Below, in pieces: positions 1 through 15,015 of a DNA stretch of 52,785 nt. Source of the stretch: Cytidiella melzeri. Lineage: Eukaryota; Basidiomycota; Agaricomycetes; Polyporales; Irpicaceae. The notes beneath the pieces are model-generated. The model did not search any database and had not been told where the DNA came from. It saw nothing but the letters and a program-made list of their open reading frames with translations. The stretch covers positions 1-52,785 of the forward strand of contig JABYQR010000310.1 in assembly GCA_022592445.1 (NCBI GenBank), read 5' to 3'. The position numbers were made by a program, and so were the translations under genes. Numbering within the stretch: position 1 is the first letter of the stretch; every line of letters begins with the position of its first letter.

Positions 1-896
1 AGCTTGCCGACCCGAACGGTAGCGGGTCTGAGACGATGGTGCCAATCTAGGAAACGAAAGGTGAAGACGCGAAGGAGCCAAGAAGTGAAGAATTGTGCAT
101 GTCAAGACGTACTGCGAAATATTTGGGTAACCCCTTGATACCCTTGCCCTCTCCGGCCTCTTTTCTATAGAACCGTTTGGGATCTAGTTGATTTCGTAGA
201 CGTAAAGCCTCCACTTCACGGTAGAGCTTCGGAAGTTCCGCCTCAGACGGTGCTGGCAAGTCGAACCAGCTCGCTCCTGCAGTTTTTGTTTTGAGCTAGT
301 AAAACCGTACCCTAAGAGTTTGGAGAAGAGACAAGGTGAAATGTATGCTTACAGCTTTCTGCTCCTTTTTGGTGAGCTGCCTGCTTTTGGGAAGAGCGGA
401 CGGAGGGAGCGCAGGTGTCAAGGGTAGTGCGGAAGTGGACGCATTTTCTACTTGTTCTGCGTCGAGATCGCGGGTGTTTGTTGATCGTGCGCCTTTCGTA
501 GAGCAGAGATCAATATAGGGAGTGGGAAGTGTGCCTGGGTTTAACGAAGGCAACGGTCTAGAGAGGAGAGCCTTCTCGATGTTTGCAAAGCTGGAAAATG
601 GACAGAACAACGCACGGCTCCGTCTCGTCCTTGCCTAATTGTATTACATCCTCTTCAAAAGTAACAACACTTGCTGCTATTGCGTTTTGCCGTGCCTTCT
701 GCAGTAAAGAGTCGAGGAACTGCTGTGTTATCTCCTCTTCAGAATCACTGTCTTGCAAGGAGAGATTCGAATCCGAGTCTGAGTCTGAGTCTGAATGCCA
801 TTCAGAGGGAGACTCTGCATCTTCTTCCACACCCTCGATCTCCTCGTCTTCTGGGAGAGCACGTTCTTTGCCCTTGTCGAAAGCTGTGAGAGACAT
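1..896 (-). CDS. FCF2: Fcf2-family pre-rRNA processing factor (3' end outside window)
   Basis: Fcf2 is a nucleolar SSU-processome protein needed for early 18S pre-rRNA cleavage. Exons read on the minus strand are 616-896, 353-557, 113-295 and 1-46 (continuing off the window); phases join cleanly across GT-AG introns of about 57-66 nt. The N-terminal part is acidic with an Asp-Ser run. The Fcf2 core is clear: WFDLPAP, then LRLRNQLDPKRFYRK, then LPKYFA joined to IGTIVSD in the last exon. The start at 896 was chosen because MSLTAFDKGKER opens the reading frame just inside the divergent promoter; an upstream in-frame Met exists near 965. It is head-to-head with COQ5, 145 bp apart. The family call is firm; the first intron (558-615) is the least certain boundary. 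Confidence 0.88.
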
Positions 897-1041
897 GAAT
901 GAACACCGAAAGGTGAAAGCGTGCGGGGAGACAAGACTGTAAAGAAGGCGGCGGCTTGTTAGCAATTAGCAGGTGTTCCGGGTCCCAGCACACCTAAATC
1001 AAGATCAAACCCGCCCGGTGCCCCCGATCACCTGCGCCATC

Positions 1042-2072
1042 ATGCAGACCGTCACGCGCAACCTCGTGCGTCGGTCATGTAGGATAGCAAGACCACCCCA
1101 GACAGCAGGGAAACGCTTCAACCACACCAGCGCAAAACAAGGCAGGAGAGATGCTGGCCACACAGACAGAACGACACACTTTGGCTTCCAGACTGTACCA
1201 GAAGAGCAGAAGGAGTCGCTCGTGAAGGGGGTCTTCAACTCGGTCGCGTCGAGCTACGATGTAATGAACGACGCTATGTCACTTGGTGTGCACCGGCTAT
1301 GGAAAGACGAATATGTTTCGTCGCTCAAGCCAGGCGCGAAGGGCGCGCTGCGCTGCATTGACCTTGCGGGTGGAACGGGAGACATCGCATTGCGGATACT
1401 AGACCACGCTAGGGAAAATTACGCGGATAGGGAGACCTCTGTAGATGTGGTGGACATCAACGCGGAGATGCTGAAGGAGGGGTACAAGCGGTTCAAACAG
1501 ACAATTTATCACAACAGTACGTTCTCTGAATATATGCACCTGTAGTTCGTCCCGCTCACCGTGACGTAGCCTCGCAGGTAGCGTTTATCGAGTCTAATGC
1601 TCAGAGTCTACCTGTGGAACAATTCCCAGACAATACGTATGATTTGTACACAATTGCGTTTGGCATCAGGAATTGCACATCCGTACCTGACGTGCTTAAG
1701 GAGGCCTACCGCGTGTTGAAGCCTGGAGGGACCTTTGCGTGCTTGGAGTTTAGCAAAGTGAACAATCCCTTGTTCGGAATGTGAGTTTGATGCGTTCCCA
1801 GACGTATCATTCTGTGACTTACGTATCGCTGTAGGCTTTATGACCAGTACTCTTTCTCCGTCATCCCCATGCTTGGCAGCATCCTTGCTGGCGATCGAGA
1901 TTCGTACCAATATCTGGTTGAGTCAATACGAAAATTCCCCACCCAGTCCGAGTTCTCGCAAATGATCCAAGAAGCTGGGTTCACGACGGGCGGGTTGCAC
2001 GAAGGCAGAGGGGGTGCATGGACAGACCTGTGGGGTGGCATCGCGTGCATACACAAGGGTGTAAAGGTATGA
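1042..2072 (+). CDS. COQ5: 2-methoxy-6-polyprenyl-1,4-benzoquinol methylase
   Basis: COQ5 is the SAM-dependent C-methyltransferase of ubiquinone biosynthesis on the matrix side of the inner mitochondrial membrane. Exons 1042-1516, 1570-1780 and 1835-2072 give 307 residues, the usual size. The N-terminus is rich in Arg and hydroxylated residues without acids, as in a mitochondrial presequence. UbiE/COQ5 signatures are present in order: [17 protein letters not shown], the SAM-binding glycine loop [11 protein letters not shown], then [11 protein letters not shown] and VLKPGG followed by LEFS, and the C-terminal YQYLVESI and FPTQSEF. Intron 1 was placed at 1517-1569 because this acceptor keeps the frame into VAFIES. 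It shares a short bidirectional promoter with FCF2. Confidence 0.95.
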
Positions 2073-2353
2073 CCATAGAAACACGCGTTTATCATAGATA
2101 GAAATGGACAACATGTAGACCATAATGCGCTGCCGTCGCGATTCAAGCTTTGTTCGCGCTCTGAGGAGACAGGGCTTTCAAAGCTCTTCATTGTACTGTA
2201 ACTTGAGAGTACGGCTCTGCTCATAAACGCTCGTCACAAGCGTGTCACGGTAAACTGACTGAGCGGGCGGCCTCGAGGTTGCTTGTTACCCTCTCACCAC
2301 CACCACCATCCTTTTCTAATTTTGAGCCACCACACCTCAACCAGCCTTCCAAT

Positions 2354-5114
<2,761 letters not shown>

Positions 5115-5586
5115 AGGCTCTTTGTGCGTTCACTTTTCTCTTCCATGGTGCTTTTGCCCGATGCATTACGTTGTAATCCCACAGTTGGACATTGTAGCAT
5201 ATCTATCTTACTCCCTCGTTGCTTCGCTGGCGCCGAACCAGAGACGAGAGTTAAAAGTCGGTTGGTATCACACACCATGAAACGTCAAGGCTGCTTTCCG
5301 TTCACTAGAGCGCGGAGTAAAAGTACAGGAAAGCGAGTGCTGACATGCTCTTGAATAGAGGGCACAACAGCCAGTGAGGATGAGAAGAGGAGCGCGCACT
5401 ACTGTAACAATGCTTATATGCGGCATCGTCGGGACTCGGGATATGTTTCATTAGAGTGCAGTATACGCTGTTCTAGTGCCGGTCCTGTATTATACATTAC
5501 AGCGCGGGTGTGCGGATCCTATGTGGTCATTTTTTTGACTATGCTGAGCGAGGAACGGGGTTAGGAAAGAAATGTCCGGCCGTGTC
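5115..5586. other. Intergenic gap between convergent CUL1 and the SIKE-like gene
   Basis: No coding potential, RNA gene or repeat is visible in these 472 bases. They presumably hold the two 3' untranslated regions. Confidence 0.6.
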
Positions 5587-6921
5587 TTATTCGTCGAATT
5601 TTTTGTACATCCCAAACGGCCCAACATCTCGTCCTCCCAGCTTACCTTTAAACGTCCTCGCCGGCACCTTTGGTAGATTCGAGAGTTTGGGCAGTTCGGG
5701 GACAGGTGTCGTCGAGCCTGAAGAGCTCTTGTGTGGGTCCTGCAGCAGATGTTCCGCGGCCAGTTGCCTCAAAAACGCGTTCTCTTGTTCCAGCCTTGCC
5801 AGCTCGGATTCACGCTCTAGTGCGTACTCCGCAGCTGCGAGCTGGAGTTCTCGGTCCGATATAGGCTGACCTCCTTCGTCATCGTTGACATTGACCTCTA
5901 GCGAGTTCACTATGTGTCGGTCGCGAATGGAGAAGAGGGCGGAGGGTGCGGACGGCGTCTCGGACGGTTGCGGTAGGACTGAGGGATCTTCACCGCCCAA
6001 TACTCGCATGATGGAGCGGAGGAGCTCACAGACGCGTCCGAGGTGCACAGAAAACGTCGAGGAGTGAGATAGGGCGCGCGAGAGTTCTTCTGTTTCGTGC
6101 AACAGTATCTTACGCTCGTAGTCGCGTACGATTGTCAGCTCACGTTGCTGCACCTCGTTCTGGGGAGGTTATGTTTTGAGAACTCGGTTGACGGAGGGTT
6201 TCCAGCAATAAGAACGTACGGCTTGAGTTCTAAAAGTGCCCATAACGTTTTCCAAGGTCTGCTCGTACTCTTTGATGAGGGCGTTAAGCTGCTTGTTGTC
6301 GTTCTGGAGCGTATTGTTCTCCACAATCATTTGAGCATTCATTCGTTCCAGCTCTGCATTGTACTCGTCTATAAAGGATAAGCTGTCAGACTATGAGAGC
6401 GAAGCAGAATCATCTGTCGACGCGCCTTGCGACTTGTCTAAGTTGAACCTGGACTTGGAGTGTCAGTAAGCTCAATGCCGTCCGCAGGGAGGAAGCCACA
6501 AGGGGACGCACCTCCTAAGGACGAATCCGGTCTGCGAATGGATAGCCTGAGTCTAATGCCTTTCTATGAGCTGCTGCGTGTCTCTAGCCTCTCTGTTTTC
6601 ATTCACCTTGACTCCTCCGGCAAGGGAATGCAGGCCTATGGAGGTGTTGCGATTCTGAGCTAGGTGCTCTGAGACTTCATTGAGCAACGACCAGACTCGC
6701 ATGATATCCGAGTCTTTGTTTGAGTCCATTACTGCCATTTGGGCGCGAAACGCGGTCTGGTGAGGATAGAGGGTGTGTAGAGGTAAATGTGAGAGTGCAA
6801 GGAGCGAAGTCGGTGGCTGAGTATAGACGCCCTGAAGCCTGCCCACTACTGCTCTTCTCTGTTCATTCATCTGCATTGCTGTGTCTCGGGGAGGTAACTG
6901 GAGCCAGAGGTTGCTATGCAT
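5587..6921 (-). CDS. SIKE/FGFR1OP2-family coiled-coil protein, probable STRIPAK component
   Basis: Exons 6607-6921, 6449-6514, 6220-6390 and 5587-6159 (minus strand) join in phase to 374 residues. The middle exon reads ENNTLQNDNKQLNALIKEYE followed by QTLENVMGTFRTQ. This resembles the SIKE/FGFR1OP2 core, where a helix ends in a long coil and a LIEEHxxALELIMxKYR-type motif. The last exon has another coil (RLEQENAFLRQL), comparable to LEQENKGLREIL of FGFR1OP2, and a Ser/Pro-rich tail. Family knowledge: these proteins belong to striatin-PP2A (STRIPAK) assemblies; that role here is inference. The 5' end is the weak point: Met 6921 is used, but Met 6738 or 6729 is possible, and the 66-nt exon is supported only by phase and splice sites. 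Confidence 0.6.
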
Positions 6922-7729
6922 ATCCTAGCGAAAGTACACCTGTGCCATGTTGGAGTGTGTGCTGGTGAAGACTGAGTCGTTAATGTTACTAGAAGCTCCA
7001 AGTCGACGGTGAGTTTACCTATTGCCTCTTGACTCTTCATGCCCCTTTGCAAGGTTTCATTTTCTGACACCGCACCACCTTCAAGCCCTCCAGGCTGTTG
7101 TCTTCGCGCTATGTAGCCCAAGCTAACTCGTTCTATGATTCAAGGTCTACTGAGGATGCTTAAAACGCGGTTTGCAAGACTATGCGCGAGGCGTTCCTGC
7201 GCAGGCGTACTTTCAACTCGAGCATTTCAGAACGCCTGCATGCGCAGATGACAAAACTACAGCTGCACCGATGATTCGGTATTCCGCGATCGGCAATTAG
7301 GCCATCGCTGAGGTTTCGCTACAAACGACAGCGAAGTCAGTGTCTCGCTGTGGGCTGTAATAGCTAGACAGAGCCCGAAGATGACATGCTCCGAGGCGTA
7401 CTGCGGTCATCGCAATCGTATGCGTAGCGTTCTGCAATTCAGGTGTATGTGGGTTTGTCAGACTCTTCGTGACTAAGCCTCTCAATAGATAGCCTGCATC
7501 CTGGATTGCCGACGCTGACGTTGTTCGCCGGGTCTTCCGCACTGGGAACGATTTCCGTGTAAGGAGTGCTCATTTCTCTAAAGAATGACGCTACATGAGG
7601 AGATAACCTTCATTCCCAAGGATGACTGATGCTGCTACTCACCACAGGTATAAAGACCACAGGGAGAACAACTACACTCGCTGACCATCTCATACTACGA
7701 CTACTACAGCGTTTTCAGAATCGATTCAA
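6922..7729. other. Intergenic region between divergent genes
   Basis: Short open frames on the minus strand (about 6867-7121 and 7297-7542) have no recognisable motif and no convincing joining. A further 5' exon of the SIKE-like gene between 6930 and 7121 cannot be excluded. The right part should contain the promoter of the CmcJ-like gene. Confidence 0.4.
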
Positions 7730-8739
7730 ATGGCCGCAACAGCAATTCTCTCCTCTCGTGACGTACCAACTACCTTCAACTACTATGCTCCTATCGGCAC
7801 AGAGGTCCCCTTCCAGTACACCTACAAACGTCCAGATGGTCAGCCACAGGACAACATTGGCAAAGATACACGCCCAGCCGTGGTTCACGATGCTCGCGGC
7901 AAAGAAGCAGAGCTTGGCCTCTCTCTCGATACCTCCGGCTTTCAGTTTGTAAAGCACGAGAGTGTCGAGAAGGACTTTATCAACGAGGACAGGATCAAGG
8001 AAGTGTACTACAAGGAGGTGGAAGAACTCTTGAAGAAGGAAGTTGGTGCGAAGAGGGTCTTCATCTTTGACCATACTATTAGGTGAGTCTCTTACGCAAC
8101 TCTTGGTTGTAAGCTACCACATTGACTTACTGGCGTGGCAGGCGTAAACCTAGCGATAACGCTGCTCCTCTGGAAGCGCAACGAGGCCCGGTTGTAAGTC
8201 TTCAGATCAAGCTGCATGAGCTCTATTTATCCAGGTCGCTTCGCAGGAGCGTGTACACATTGACCAAACCTACGATGCCAGTGTCCGCCGAGTCTACCGC
8301 CACCTCGGTGATGACGCTGAACGCCTGTTGAAAGGCCGCGTCCGTATCATCAACGTATGGCGCCCTATCAAGAACCCCGTCGCCCACAAACCTCTCGGCG
8401 TATCTGACTGGCGTTATCTCGACCGCGAACATGATCTAGTGCCCTCTCGCCTCATCTATCCCGACAAGGAGGGAGGTACGTATCTCATTTTCGCCTTGCA
8501 CATTGACGCATCTAACGCTGCTACCAGCTGTATACATGGTCAAGTACAATCCCCAGCACCGCTGGTATTACCTTTCAGATCAGACCCCCAGCGAGGTCAC
8601 TCTCATCAAGTGCTACGATTCCGAAGTTGACAAAGCGAGATTAACCCCGCATTCCGCTTTCCCGGACGCTTCTGCATCTCCAGAGGCTCCCCATAGGGAG
8701 TCCATTGAAGTCAGAGTAATTGTTTTTGATACGGAATGA
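7730..8739 (+). CDS. CmcJ/AsaB-like (GA4 desaturase family) protein
   Basis: Exons 7730-8082, 8142-8193, 8235-8475 and 8528-8739 give 285 residues, the normal size of this fungal family. Hallmarks are VFIFDHTIRR, the HxD segment VHIDQTYDASVRRV (His 143, Asp 145), GRVRIINVWRP, PLGVSDWRYLD, and the late YNPQHRWYYLSDQ and EVTLIKCYDSE. The family includes fungal AsaB hydroxylase/desaturase and is related to bacterial CmcJ of cephamycin methoxylation. Its members usually act in secondary metabolism, probably as oxygenases. No biosynthetic neighbours are present here, so substrate and pathway are unknown. Family assignment is strong; chemistry is inference. Confidence 0.85.
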
Positions 8740-9142
8740 AGCAATAACAGCTAGCTAAAATATGTGTAATGGAGATCACTTGCCGTGGTATTTGACTTGT
8801 ACTTGTACCGTCGTTGCTTGGTAAATGCTCGTAGATATTAGTTCATCTCGATCAAAGGATTCCTGTATCAAATGCAAAGTCATACAGAGCGTGAAAGAAA
8901 GTCGCAAGAAAGATGAGGTGGTCCATATGTGCCAAAGTACACCGGCAATGTGACCGTCTAGGACAGCGGGAACACCATTTCTGAGATGTCATCCTTTTCT
9001 CCTTGACATGAAGCAGCTCTAGAGCATCAAGGCCGCTATTTTGCAAAAGATTTGATGAGCGAGTCATAGAATTTCCTTACCAGATCCAACAATGTGAACC
9101 TGAGCAGACGGAACACCCATTAGCCACGAGCACAGAGCATAT
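8740..9142. other. Intergenic gap between the CmcJ-like gene and RPB10 (convergent)
   Basis: Nothing recognisable is seen on either strand in these 403 bases apart from short chance frames. Confidence 0.6.
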
Positions 9143-9572
9143 TTATTCGTTGCCCATCTCTTCTTCATCCGCTGCCCGCTGCGGCTTGTTTTTGGGACGA
9201 TCAACCGCTAATACAGCGAAGTCGTATCAGATGTGATGTGAGTAACGACTGTTGCAAGGACGTACGATTGTACTGCAGCAGCTTCTCAATGAGGTCCACA
9301 TGTGTCAGCACCATCCGACGGCAGCAATAACGCTTCAACTGCAGTGCATTAAGAGCATCTCTGTTTGAAAGGCACAGAGTGATGAGGAGGTGGGCTATAA
9401 ACAGGATGCTGGATATGGCACGCACCCTTCTGGCATCTCCTTGATCATCTGCACATACTCAACCCATTTGTCGCCGACGACCTTGCCGCAGGAGAAGCAG
9501 CGTACTGGAATAATCTACCCGTGCATGTTTCAAGGGACTAGTCAGGACGTATAGCCAGATTGTACGTACCAT
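9143..9572 (-). CDS. RPB10: RNA polymerase I/II/III shared subunit RPB10 (RPABC5)
   Basis: This is the small zinc-binding subunit common to all three nuclear RNA polymerases. Exons are 9570-9572, 9426-9514, 9266-9360 and 9143-9207 on the minus strand, 83 residues in total. The protein begins [17 protein letters not shown] after the Met and continues [20 protein letters not shown]. The zinc ligands are Cys 7, 10, 43 and 44. The first coding exon holds only the ATG, followed directly by a GTACGT donor. The last exon replaces the usual short end with a charged tail ([18 protein letters not shown]), so the protein is about 15 residues longer than typical. It is divergent from the condensin gene with 170 bp between starts. 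Confidence 0.95.
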
Positions 9573-9742
9573 GATGAAGGTAGCGGCCAAAGACAGACGG
9601 AGGGATGCAGAATTTCCGGCTCAGAAAGGAAACCCCACACGTGAGAGACGCGAAGCACGTGAGCGCAAGAACGCGGATGTCACTGTTGCGGCTGACGCTC
9701 CAAGTTGTTTTTGCGGTCCTTCACGCTCTCTCCATCCTCGAC

Positions 9743-12700
9743 ATGGAGAGTTTCGATCTACAAGAAGAGCTCCAGTCTCTCCAAGACTTTTCGAATTATG
9801 AAATACCCAATGAACATGACATCTCCGTTATGGATGGTCGCTCGGTGGCAGCCGTTCTTGAAGGCACAGTGGAGGCGGTCGCAGAGTCGTCGGACGCGAT
9901 TACAGACCCAAATGTCTTTGACTCGTATCGCAGCCTGCTAAAGCACGCCGAGAAACTGCAAGGTGCTATCATGATCAAAATCCTCGACTCCATCTCTTCG
10001 GGTTTCCAGACACAGGTCGATACCACTCTGCGAGACTCAGCGGACGAGGACCAGCAGGCTCTTGCCTCGCGGAAATTGGCTTTGGAGATGTATGGTTTTC
10101 TTCTGCATATGTTTGCACTGGCTGCGGAGAGGGTGAAAGCTGGGGGGGATGAGGACATACCTGCTGCACCGGCGAGAGGCAGGAGGGGCAGAGGAGGAAA
10201 GGCTGCTGCTGCTAGGAATGCTGCAACGAGGGGAGTTGAGCGGTGGTCTTGGGATGCTCAAATTCCTGCCGTCTTGAATTTGATTACCAAAGTGTTCAGG
10301 ATCAAGACGCAGAGGATTTGGGTGACTACTGTGGATCGAGACACGTTTATCAAGTGAGAGAAATGTTTTATCATGAATACCACTGCGTTTACGAGCTTTC
10401 ACAGCTGCATCACTGCCCCTATATACAGAATCACAGAGAACGAGGGTTACATGAAGATAGAAGCCATACGACTCGGAGTGTATAAAACCATCTCGCTCGC
10501 GGTAAAGCATCACGGTCACGGTGTTTCTGCCCAAATCTCGATTATGCAGAGCTTGCAGTATTACGATCACCTTTCCGAGCCGATGGCAGAATGTCTTTTT
10601 GCGCTTGCGAGCCAATACGACCATACCCAGTTATGCGACGATCTCCTTCGCGACATCGCAGGAAAGGCGTTTAGTGCTCAGGATACGAAAGGTCCCCGAC
10701 ACTTTTCCCGTTTCCTTGTCAAACTGGCCGAGCTTCTACCCAGGGCGGTCTTGAAGCAAATCAGTTTGCTTCTAACACACCTTGACTCTGAGGTATGTCC
10801 CTGACAGACTTGTCTTCCATCTTCTTACAACGTGCGCTAGGCATATCCGATGCGTATTGCCATTGTCGAGGTCATTGGCCAGCTCATCCGCGAAATTGCG
10901 ACCTCCGACGACCAAGTTGACGCTTCGCAAGCGAAGAAACAACTGAACGGCTTATACGATCTCCTCCTGGAAAGAGCTTTGGACCTCTCCTCCTATGTTC
11001 GCACGAAGGTCTTGTCGACTCTTTCAAAGCTATGCGACCTTCCGGTCAAGTTTCCCAAACAGCGTCTCGCTATCACGAAGGTCGCTGTCGATTCTCTGGA
11101 AGATAAGACTGCTACTGTGCGCAAGAGCGCGGTGATGCTGCTCGTTCAGCTCATTGTGACACATCCGTATGGATTGATGCATGGTGGTTTGTTGGGTCTT
11201 CGGGAATGGGAAGAGCGATATCAGGATACGTGCAAACAGCTGAAAGCTGTGGAAGACGTGATTGGTAAGGCGGTTGAGCGTGCTGAGGGAGATCAGGGTG
11301 CCAACGGCGAGGATGGCAGCGCCCAAGATGAGGAAGAAGAAGTGGACGAAGAAGAAGTGGATGCTGAGGTGGAGGAGGGAGAGGCTGGTCCCTCGAAACG
11401 GCGGACAAAGAAATCTGCAAAACAGTACGTATGGAAACACTAGAAAAGTCAAGTATGTCCACTCACGATACCCATAGTGTGAAGAAAGATAACGACGACT
11501 CCATGGATGTTGACGAAGAAGAAGATAGTGGTGATGAAGACGACGATGAGGGCGCCGAAGAGGATGATGCGGCCGACGAGAACGCAGGAGAGGGAGACGA
11601 GCCTCAGACCAAGAAGGTTCAACAGAAGGACAGGGCCAAGAAGGGGCGTAAGTCCGAGCTGAACATGGAAGCTCTACAGAACGAAGCCGTCGCCGTCGCC
11701 GCTCTCCAAGGCGACCAACTGCAGCAGATGCGTCTGAAAAGGAAGTATTATGCTGAATGCCTCAACTTCATCCGACAAGTCGAGGGAGGTATGCGGATTA
11801 TTGAGGATTTACTAGCCTCAAACAGCAAAGCTGAAGTGTTGGAGAGCATGGAGTTTTTCCGTGTGGTTCACGAATACCAATTCGATGGGGCAGAGGTAAG
11901 TGTATTGTACGAAACCTCGCAAAGCTTCACCTTCATTTTATTCTTTGTTCAGGCAGGCATCAAGAAGATGTTACATCTTATATGGTCTAAAGACAATTCG
12001 TCCACATCCGAAGACGGCAAGGAGCTGAAGGGCATCCGACCGCGTCTGTTGGAATGTTACCGCAACCTGTACTTCGATGTCGTGCCAGACATGGAACCGA
12101 AACAGCAGGTGAACCGGATAGCCAAGAACATGATTGAGTAAGAAATATCTCTGCTCAAGCTCAATGATTGCGCTAACAAGTCCTTAGGCTTACATACGAC
12201 GCATCTTTGGCCGAACTGACCAGTCTGGAAGAAATGATGCGTATCATGATGGAAGACGATCAAGTGCATGCCGATGTTATTGGGAAGCTGTGGCAAGTGT
12301 ATGGTAAGCACGCGTTGCTTGCTGGCGAGGTTTGACCTGACGACTGTGCAGCTTCCGAGAGGCCACTTCCCCGACAACAACGGCGCGGCGCGGTGATCAT
12401 TCTAGGAATGCTAGCCTTGGCTCGTAGACATGTCGTGGCTGACAGGGCAGATGTGCTTATGAGAATCGGACTTGTTATGAAGGGTCAGGTGAGTTTGCAA
12501 TGAGAAAAAGAGCATGTTGCAACAAACATTGATTAATTCTTGCGCAGACTGATCTAACACTGGCACGCTACACTTGTGTGGCGTTGCAGCGATTGAGCGG
12601 CAGTGCTAAGAAAGTTAAAGGTACGGATCATTGGCCCTTGGTGAACCGTTGCATTCTGAGGCGAATTTAGGGTCTCTACTGGATAAAAACATACGTCTTG

Positions 12701-14628
12701 AAATGGACAACCCGCTGTTCAGAAAGCTTCAGGATGCCATCGAACGGCCCTGTCGATCAAAAGACTGGTTTCCTATGGCTGAACAAGCTATAAACACCGT
12801 CTACGCTCTTGCCGAAAGACCAGACGTGTTTTGCGATCAGCTCATCAAAAATCTGACTCGACGAGCCTTCGAACCCCTAAAAGCTGCTCCTCCCCCTCAG
12901 CCACAGGATCCTGAAGCTATGGATGAAGACCCTCCCATTGATCCGGAAGAGCCTATAGCCCCAGAAGGCACACAGGGTGGTAAGGACACTGGTGACGCTT
13001 TCGCCCTTGCTCAGCTCCTCTTTGTTGTTGGACATGTCGCCATCAAACACATTGTTTTCTTGGAGTTGGTTGAGAGGGAATGGAAGAGGCAAAAACATGA
13101 GAGAGAAGCTGGTGAGTCTCAAGTCTTGAGTCTTTGCCCAGCTGGAGATTTGCAGACCAAATCATCATTATCATAGCTGAGAAGGCTGCCAAGGGTCGTA
13201 ACGATGGCAAACAGTCCAAGGATCAAGGCGAAGAACTAGACCAGGTTGCTGGCAACGCCGAAGATGAGATTGGAGAACGTATCACGGCTATGCGAGAAAC
13301 AGAAATGCTTTATGGAGAGCACTCGCTCTTGACAACCTTTGGCCCCATGCTTGTGCATATCTGCGGCAATCCTGGGAAGTACAAGGTGAGCGCTGGCACT
13401 TTGAGATACAGCAGCTCTGCTGACCCATTGCAGAACCGGACCCTCCGAGCCGCGGCCACTCTCGCCTTCAGCAAGTTCTTGTGTGTGAGCTCACAGTTCT
13501 GTGACAAACACCACGACCTGCTCTTTCGAATCCTCAAGGCGTCGAAAGATCCTAGCATCCGAAGTAACATCGTCATCGCGCTGGGAGATGTCGCTGTCTC
13601 GTTCAGCACCATAATCGACGAAAACAGCAATGAGCTCTATCGGGGACTTTCGGACAAAGACATTGTCGTCAAGAAGAACACGCTCATGGTACTGACCCAC
13701 TTGATCCTTAATGGTATGATTAAGGTGAAAGGTCAGTTGGGGGAGATGGCCAAGTGCGTCGAGGATCCCGATCAGCGGATTGCGGACCTTGCGAGACTTT
13801 TCTTCTCTGAGCTGGCAACAAAGGACAATGCCATTTACAACAACCTTCCAGACGGTATGTTCTCTATTTTCTGGCGAGTCTTCAGTTACTTATTCTGTTG
13901 TCGCAGTTATCAGTCATCTATCTGTCGGAGCTCACGCGGTTGACGAAGATACTTTCCGGAGTATCATGAAATTCGTCTTCACATTCATCGAAAAGGTTTG
14001 GATGCTACCTCGAAAGGCGAAACTCGTTTTTCTAATTTTTTGGACGAAACAGGAGAAGCAAGCGGAGAATATCGTTGAGAAGCTTTGTCAACGATTCAGG
14101 CTGTCCGACGAGCCTCGACAATGGCGAGACATAGCATACTGCTTGTCGTTGCTCCCTTTCAAGTCAGAAAAGTCTGTCAAGAAGCTTATCGAAGGCCTTC
14201 AACACTACCGCGACAAGCTTCACGAGGAAGAGGTGTTTAACCGCTTCCAGGAGATATTGGCTAAGGTAATCTTCATGCTTTTATCGCTTCAGTGAATGCT
14301 CACGCAGACTGCATAGGCTCGTACGGGCAAAGCGCAAAATAAGCCTGATGCAGAGCTGAATGAATTCGAAGCTGTGAGTACAATATATATATATATATAT
14401 TGAAGTTCTTCTCGGCACTCACTCTCTACTTAGATTCTCGAAGAGCACAAGCTTCAAGGCCAAGAGGATCAAGCACTGGAGAAACGGGTGGAAGGGAAGA
14501 AAGCTGCTGCAAAGAGGCGGGCCAACAGACGGCGTAAGTCCCCATAGAAGCTTCCTTGTACTCATTCTGACCGGTATGTTCTAGCAGCTCGAAAGAAAGC
14601 TGCGCAAACAGATGCTGAAGACGATTGA
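9743..14628 (+). CDS. YCS4: Condensin complex subunit 1 (Cnd1/Ycs4/NCAPD2)
   Basis: This is the HEAT-repeat subunit of condensin, which compacts mitotic chromosomes. Sixteen exons join in phase: 9743-10353, 10405-10792, 10841-11424, 11478-11895, 11953-12137, 12188-12303, 12352-12488, 12548-12620, 12671-13111, 13177-13385, 13434-13854, 13907-13995, 14053-14265, 14317-14373, 14434-14533 and 14585-14628. The product is 1,361 residues. The N-terminal Cnd1 domain contains FINCITAPIYRITENEG. A long acidic linker (about residues 480-580) follows. The C-terminal Cnd1 domain (about 1055-1195) has NRTLRAAATLAFSKFLCVSS and SNIVIALGDVAVSF. A Lys/Arg-rich tail ends the protein. Start chosen at the Met of MESFDLQEELQSLQ; the frame stays open upstream to 9605. 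The intron at 14374-14433 holds a TA microsatellite. Confidence 0.94.
14382..14400. repeat. TA dinucleotide microsatellite
   Basis: About nine TA units lie inside intron 14 of the condensin gene, between a GTGAGT donor and a TAG acceptor. Confidence 0.9.
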
Positions 14629-15015
14629 GTTTGTTGGTCACGCCGCTATCCGAATTTCCCTTGGGTATTCGCGTTCAAATGTATCATATCCAGTTTGTAG
14701 CCACGGTTGTTTATTGTCACATTTGCTTGTATTTTCATCTGAGCATCGATTGTAGGGCGCCACGGGCTCAAACATCGTGCAGGAAAGTCTGGCTGACCGT
14801 AGGTTATAGGCTCGCTGGCCATGACAGGCTGTAAGTGAGCTCAGATTTAACTTGTACAAGCTATACTCGTAAAGAAACACTCGACCTGGTGTAAAGGTTT
14901 GACGATATGCAGACCTGTGCAATGAGATATATGACAGCAAGGAATGAAGAGCAGGAATAACGAAATTGAAAAGCGAGAGAGTCGGACAACAGTGTACGCA
15001 CTAGCAATCGGTTGC
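14629..15015. other. Intergenic gap between convergent condensin and MRT4 genes
   Basis: I see no gene, RNA or repeat here; probably the two 3' untranslated regions. Confidence 0.6.

Noticed and set aside
558..965. Upstream in-frame Met for FCF2 and plus-strand frames over its Asp/Ser run
   Set aside because: The upstream Met lies close to the COQ5 start and adds a hydrophobic stretch not expected in Fcf2. The plus-strand frames are shadows of the repeated GAx/TCx codons.
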